This document shows, in pieces, positions 6,126 through 7,483 of a stretch of 7,483 nt of DNA. The position numbers and the translations under genes are program-made. The stretch covers positions 1 through 7,483 of the forward strand of contig JALQTF010000012.1 in assembly GCA_023264085.1 (NCBI GenBank), given 5' to 3'. This DNA comes from Acholeplasmataceae bacterium (lineage in GTDB: Bacteria; Bacillota_I; Bacilli_A; Acholeplasmatales; Acholeplasmataceae). The stretch's first letter is position 1; each line of letters begins with the position of its first letter. The notes beneath the pieces are model-generated. The model had not been told where the DNA came from and ran no database searches. It was given only the letters and a program-made list of their open reading frames with translations.

Positions 6126-6139
6126 AATGGTTGATTTCA
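6123..6139. repeat. 17-bp palindrome II in the VOC/ABC divergent region
   Basis: Perfect 6-5-6 inverted repeat TGAAAT-ggttg-ATTTCA. It overlaps the place where the -35 of the ABC promoter should be (about 6134-6140). A candidate operator; chance not excluded. Confidence 0.35.
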
Positions 6140-6153
6140 AATGTTAATATGTT

Positions 6154-6162
6154 TGATACAAT
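6154..6162 (+). promoter_or_regulatory. extended -10 of the ABC exporter operon
   Basis: TGATACAAT is identical to the elements before plsY and the GH16 gene. The expected start is near 6169, directly at the AGGAGG ribosome-binding site (6169-6174), so the leader would be only about 11 nt. The possible -35, TTTCAA (6135-6140, 16-bp spacer), is poor. Confidence 0.55.
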
Positions 6163-6179
6163 AGGTGTAGGAGGATTTG

Positions 6180-7070
6180 ATGCAACCGATACTTAAAGTC
6201 ACAAATTTATCTAAATATTATGGTCGTTTTTTAGGCATTAAAGATGTGTCATTTGAATTATATCCTGGAGAAATTCTAGGTTTTATTGGTCCAAATGGTG
6301 CAGGTAAATCCACCACAATTCGAACACTTTTAGGGTTGTTGAATTATCAACTTGGACATATAGAATTGTTTGGTCAAACACTTACTTTGAATAATGCTTC
6401 TCATCTTTTAAAAGATATTGGGTATTTGTCTTCGGAAGCTAAAATGTATGAATTCATGAAAGTAAAAGATTTATTAAATGTGTCATTACATTTATCTGGA
6501 ATTAAAGATGATACTTATCAAAAGCATTTAACAACACTCTTAGATGTTCCCTTAAATAAACGTTTTAGCGAATTATCGTTTGGAAATAGAAAAAAAGTTT
6601 CCATAGTCTCTGCACTACAACACAAACCTAAACTTCTGATTTTAGATGAACCTACAAATGGACTAGATCCACTCATGCAATTACATTTTTTTGCAGAAAT
6701 CAAAAAACTAAACAAAGATCACAAAACCACAGTACTGCTTTCATCACATCATTTAAAAGAAGTTGAAAATTATTGTGATCGGATGATGTTTATAAAAAAT
6801 GGCGCATTAATTGATCAAACCAAAATTGATCATTTCATCGGCCAAACCTATACAAAAGTATCCATTCCTTCACATATCGCACTTAAAGAAGATGATAAGA
6901 TTTCTATTCAATCTAAAACAGACAACAAGTTGTCATTTATTTATAAAGGTGATGTTAAAGATCTTTTAAATCTTTTACTGAGTTTGAATGTAGATGATGT
7001 TGAAATTACAAAACCAGATTTAGAAGAATTGTTTGTCACACTCTATGATAACGATGGAGGTAACGTATGA
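6180..7070 (+). CDS. ABC exporter ATP-binding protein (ABC-2 type, CcmA/NatA-like)
   Basis: ATPase subunit of 296 residues that would energise the membrane protein encoded next to it. Walker A is GPNGAGKST (37-45), Walker B is LLILDEPTNGLDP (152-164), and the H-loop is His190 in 'LLSSH'. The signature is LSFGNRKK (132-139) instead of LSGGQ, a variant seen in ABC-2 exporter ATPases, and the Q-loop position reads 'GYLSSEAKMY' (81-90) without a Gln. The C-terminal domain (about 215-296) ends 'ITKPDLEELFVTLY', the usual close of this subfamily. The family includes exporters of drugs, sodium and bacteriocins; the cargo is unknown. An in-frame TTG at 6177 is only 2 nt from the AGGAGG site, whereas ATG 6180 is 5 nt away, so ATG 6180 is the start. 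The stop overlaps the permease start as ATGA, indicating translational coupling. Confidence 0.93.
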   Translation: MQPILKVTNLSKYYGRFLGIKDVSFELYPGEILGFIGPNGAGKSTTIRTLLGLLNYQLGHIELFGQTLTLNNASHLLKDIGYLSSEAKMYEFMKVKDLLNVSLHLSGIKDDTYQKHLTTLLDVPLNKRFSELSFGNRKKVSIVSALQHKPKLLILDEPTNGLDPLMQLHFFAEIKKLNKDHKTTVLLSSHHLKEVENYCDRMMFIKNGALIDQTKIDHFIGQTYTKVSIPSHIALKEDDKISIQSKTDNKLSFIYKGDVKDLLNLLLSLNVDDVEITKPDLEELFVTLYDNDGGNV

Positions 7071-7483
7071 TTTTATTCAAACATGAATTTTATAAACAAC
7101 GACGTAGCTTTATTGCCTGGGTAGGTATTATGAATGTCTTTATTTTTGGATTTATGCTTTTGTTTCCTCTATTTAAAGAACAAATGGAAGCGTTAAGTGA
7201 CTACATGGCATCGTTTGAAGACTTCTTAGCGGTCATGGGTATGGGTGGTTTAGATTTAGCAACAGCCGAAGGTTTCTTTGGTGCAGATGCTTCTATGGTA
7301 CTCCTGATTGGTGGGGGAATGTATGCAACTGCACTTGGTCTTAATATTTTGCTTAATGAAGAAAAAGAAAAAACAGCTGATTTTTTATTATCTAAACCCT
7401 TATCAAGAACAACTGTTTATGTAACTAAATATGCAGTTGGTTTTCTCAATATACTGTTATTTAATGTCATATCTTACATCTTT
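7067..7483 (+). CDS. ABC-2 type exporter permease (5' part; runs off the window)
   Basis: Partial gene; the first 139 residues are in the window and the frame is open at the edge. The protein starts MILFKHEFYKQRRSF, followed by a first membrane segment (about 16-36), a long extracytoplasmic loop rich in Gly and Met (about 37-75), a second segment (about 77-96), a cytoplasmic loop, and a third segment beginning near 124. The cytoplasmic loop 'NEEKEKTADFLLSKPLSRTTVYVTKY' (98-123) is the hallmark of ABC-2 permeases, where it follows the second helix and couples to the ATPase. The ATG overlaps the ATPase stop in ATGA, with a GGAGG site in the end of the ATPase gene. It forms the membrane half of the exporter; the substrate is not identifiable. 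Confidence 0.88.
   Translation, partial: MILFKHEFYKQRRSFIAWVGIMNVFIFGFMLLFPLFKEQMEALSDYMASFEDFLAVMGMGGLDLATAEGFFGADASMVLLIGGGMYATALGLNILLNEEKEKTADFLLSKPLSRTTVYVTKYAVGFLNILLFNVISYIF

Noticed and set aside
6177..6179. TTG start for the ABC ATPase
   Set aside because: It is only 2 nt from AGGAGG, whereas ATG 6180 has normal 5-nt spacing.
6518..6715. Minus-strand open frame inside the ABC ATPase gene
   Set aside because: It is antisense to the signature and Walker B coding region and has no independent support.
1..7483. Mycoplasma-type genetic code (UGA as Trp)
   Set aside because: UGA ends the esterase, ATPase and ABC genes at sensible positions, and conserved Trp residues use UGG.
1..7483. 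CRISPR arrays, tRNA/rRNA genes, insertion sequences, attachment sites or riboswitches
   Set aside because: Intergenic regions are all about 135 bp or shorter and contain only promoter, palindrome and terminator signals. I saw no repeat-spacer periodicity, tRNA-like folds or transposase motifs.

Overview
The window is AT-rich and densely packed, with eight complete protein genes and one partial gene. Strong AGGAGG-type Shine-Dalgarno (SD) sequences, extended -10 promoters and short hairpin-plus-U terminators point to a low-GC Gram-positive-type bacterium (Firmicutes or Mollicutes). UGA is used as a stop (esterase, ATPase and ABC genes) and every Trp I traced is UGG, so the genetic code is standard. 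Together with the lipoprotein, PlsY and transporter set, this would fit an Acholeplasma/Izemoplasma-like lineage or a low-GC Bacilli/Erysipelotrichia relative rather than Mycoplasma or Spiroplasma. The assignment is inferred from style and is not proven. I see no tRNA, rRNA, CRISPR, insertion sequence, phage or integration signal, and no intergenic gap exceeds about 135 bp.

Layout, left to right. (1) 18-2823, minus strand: a tight three-gene operon, read from right to left, encoding a GH13 alpha-glucan hydrolase, an alpha/beta-hydrolase esterase and a VTT/TVP38-like (DedA-superfamily) membrane protein. The junctions are a 2-bp gap and an ATGA overlap. (2) 2892-4608, minus strand: a secreted GH16 laminarinase-like lipoprotein followed 9 bp later by a small stand-alone ABC/AAA-type ATPase (COG3910-like). 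A clear intrinsic terminator closes this unit. (3) 4609-4743: a divergent promoter region. (4) 4744-5361, plus strand: plsY, acyl-phosphate:glycerol-3-phosphate acyltransferase. It converges on a DUF4287 gene across a shared bidirectional terminator that contains both stop codons. (5) 5380-6075, minus strand: DUF4287 and a PhnB-like VOC protein. (6) 6076-6179: a second divergent promoter region with two chained palindromes. (7) 6180-7483, plus strand: an ABC exporter ATPase translationally coupled to an ABC-2 permease that runs off the window end.

Functional reading. The GH16 lipoprotein would cut beta-1,3-glucan outside the membrane. The GH13 enzyme has no signal peptide and would act on alpha-glucan oligosaccharides in the cytoplasm. 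The esterase could remove acyl groups from small substrates. This makes a modest carbohydrate-use neighbourhood next to housekeeping lipid synthesis (plsY) and a generic exporter.

I did not find convincing evidence for a new multi-gene system. The most noteworthy items are regulatory: an identical 9-base extended -10 (TGATACAAT) in three promoter regions, palindromes in front of the GH13 gene and between the VOC and ABC genes, and the unexplained pairing of a laminarinase with an orphan ATPase.
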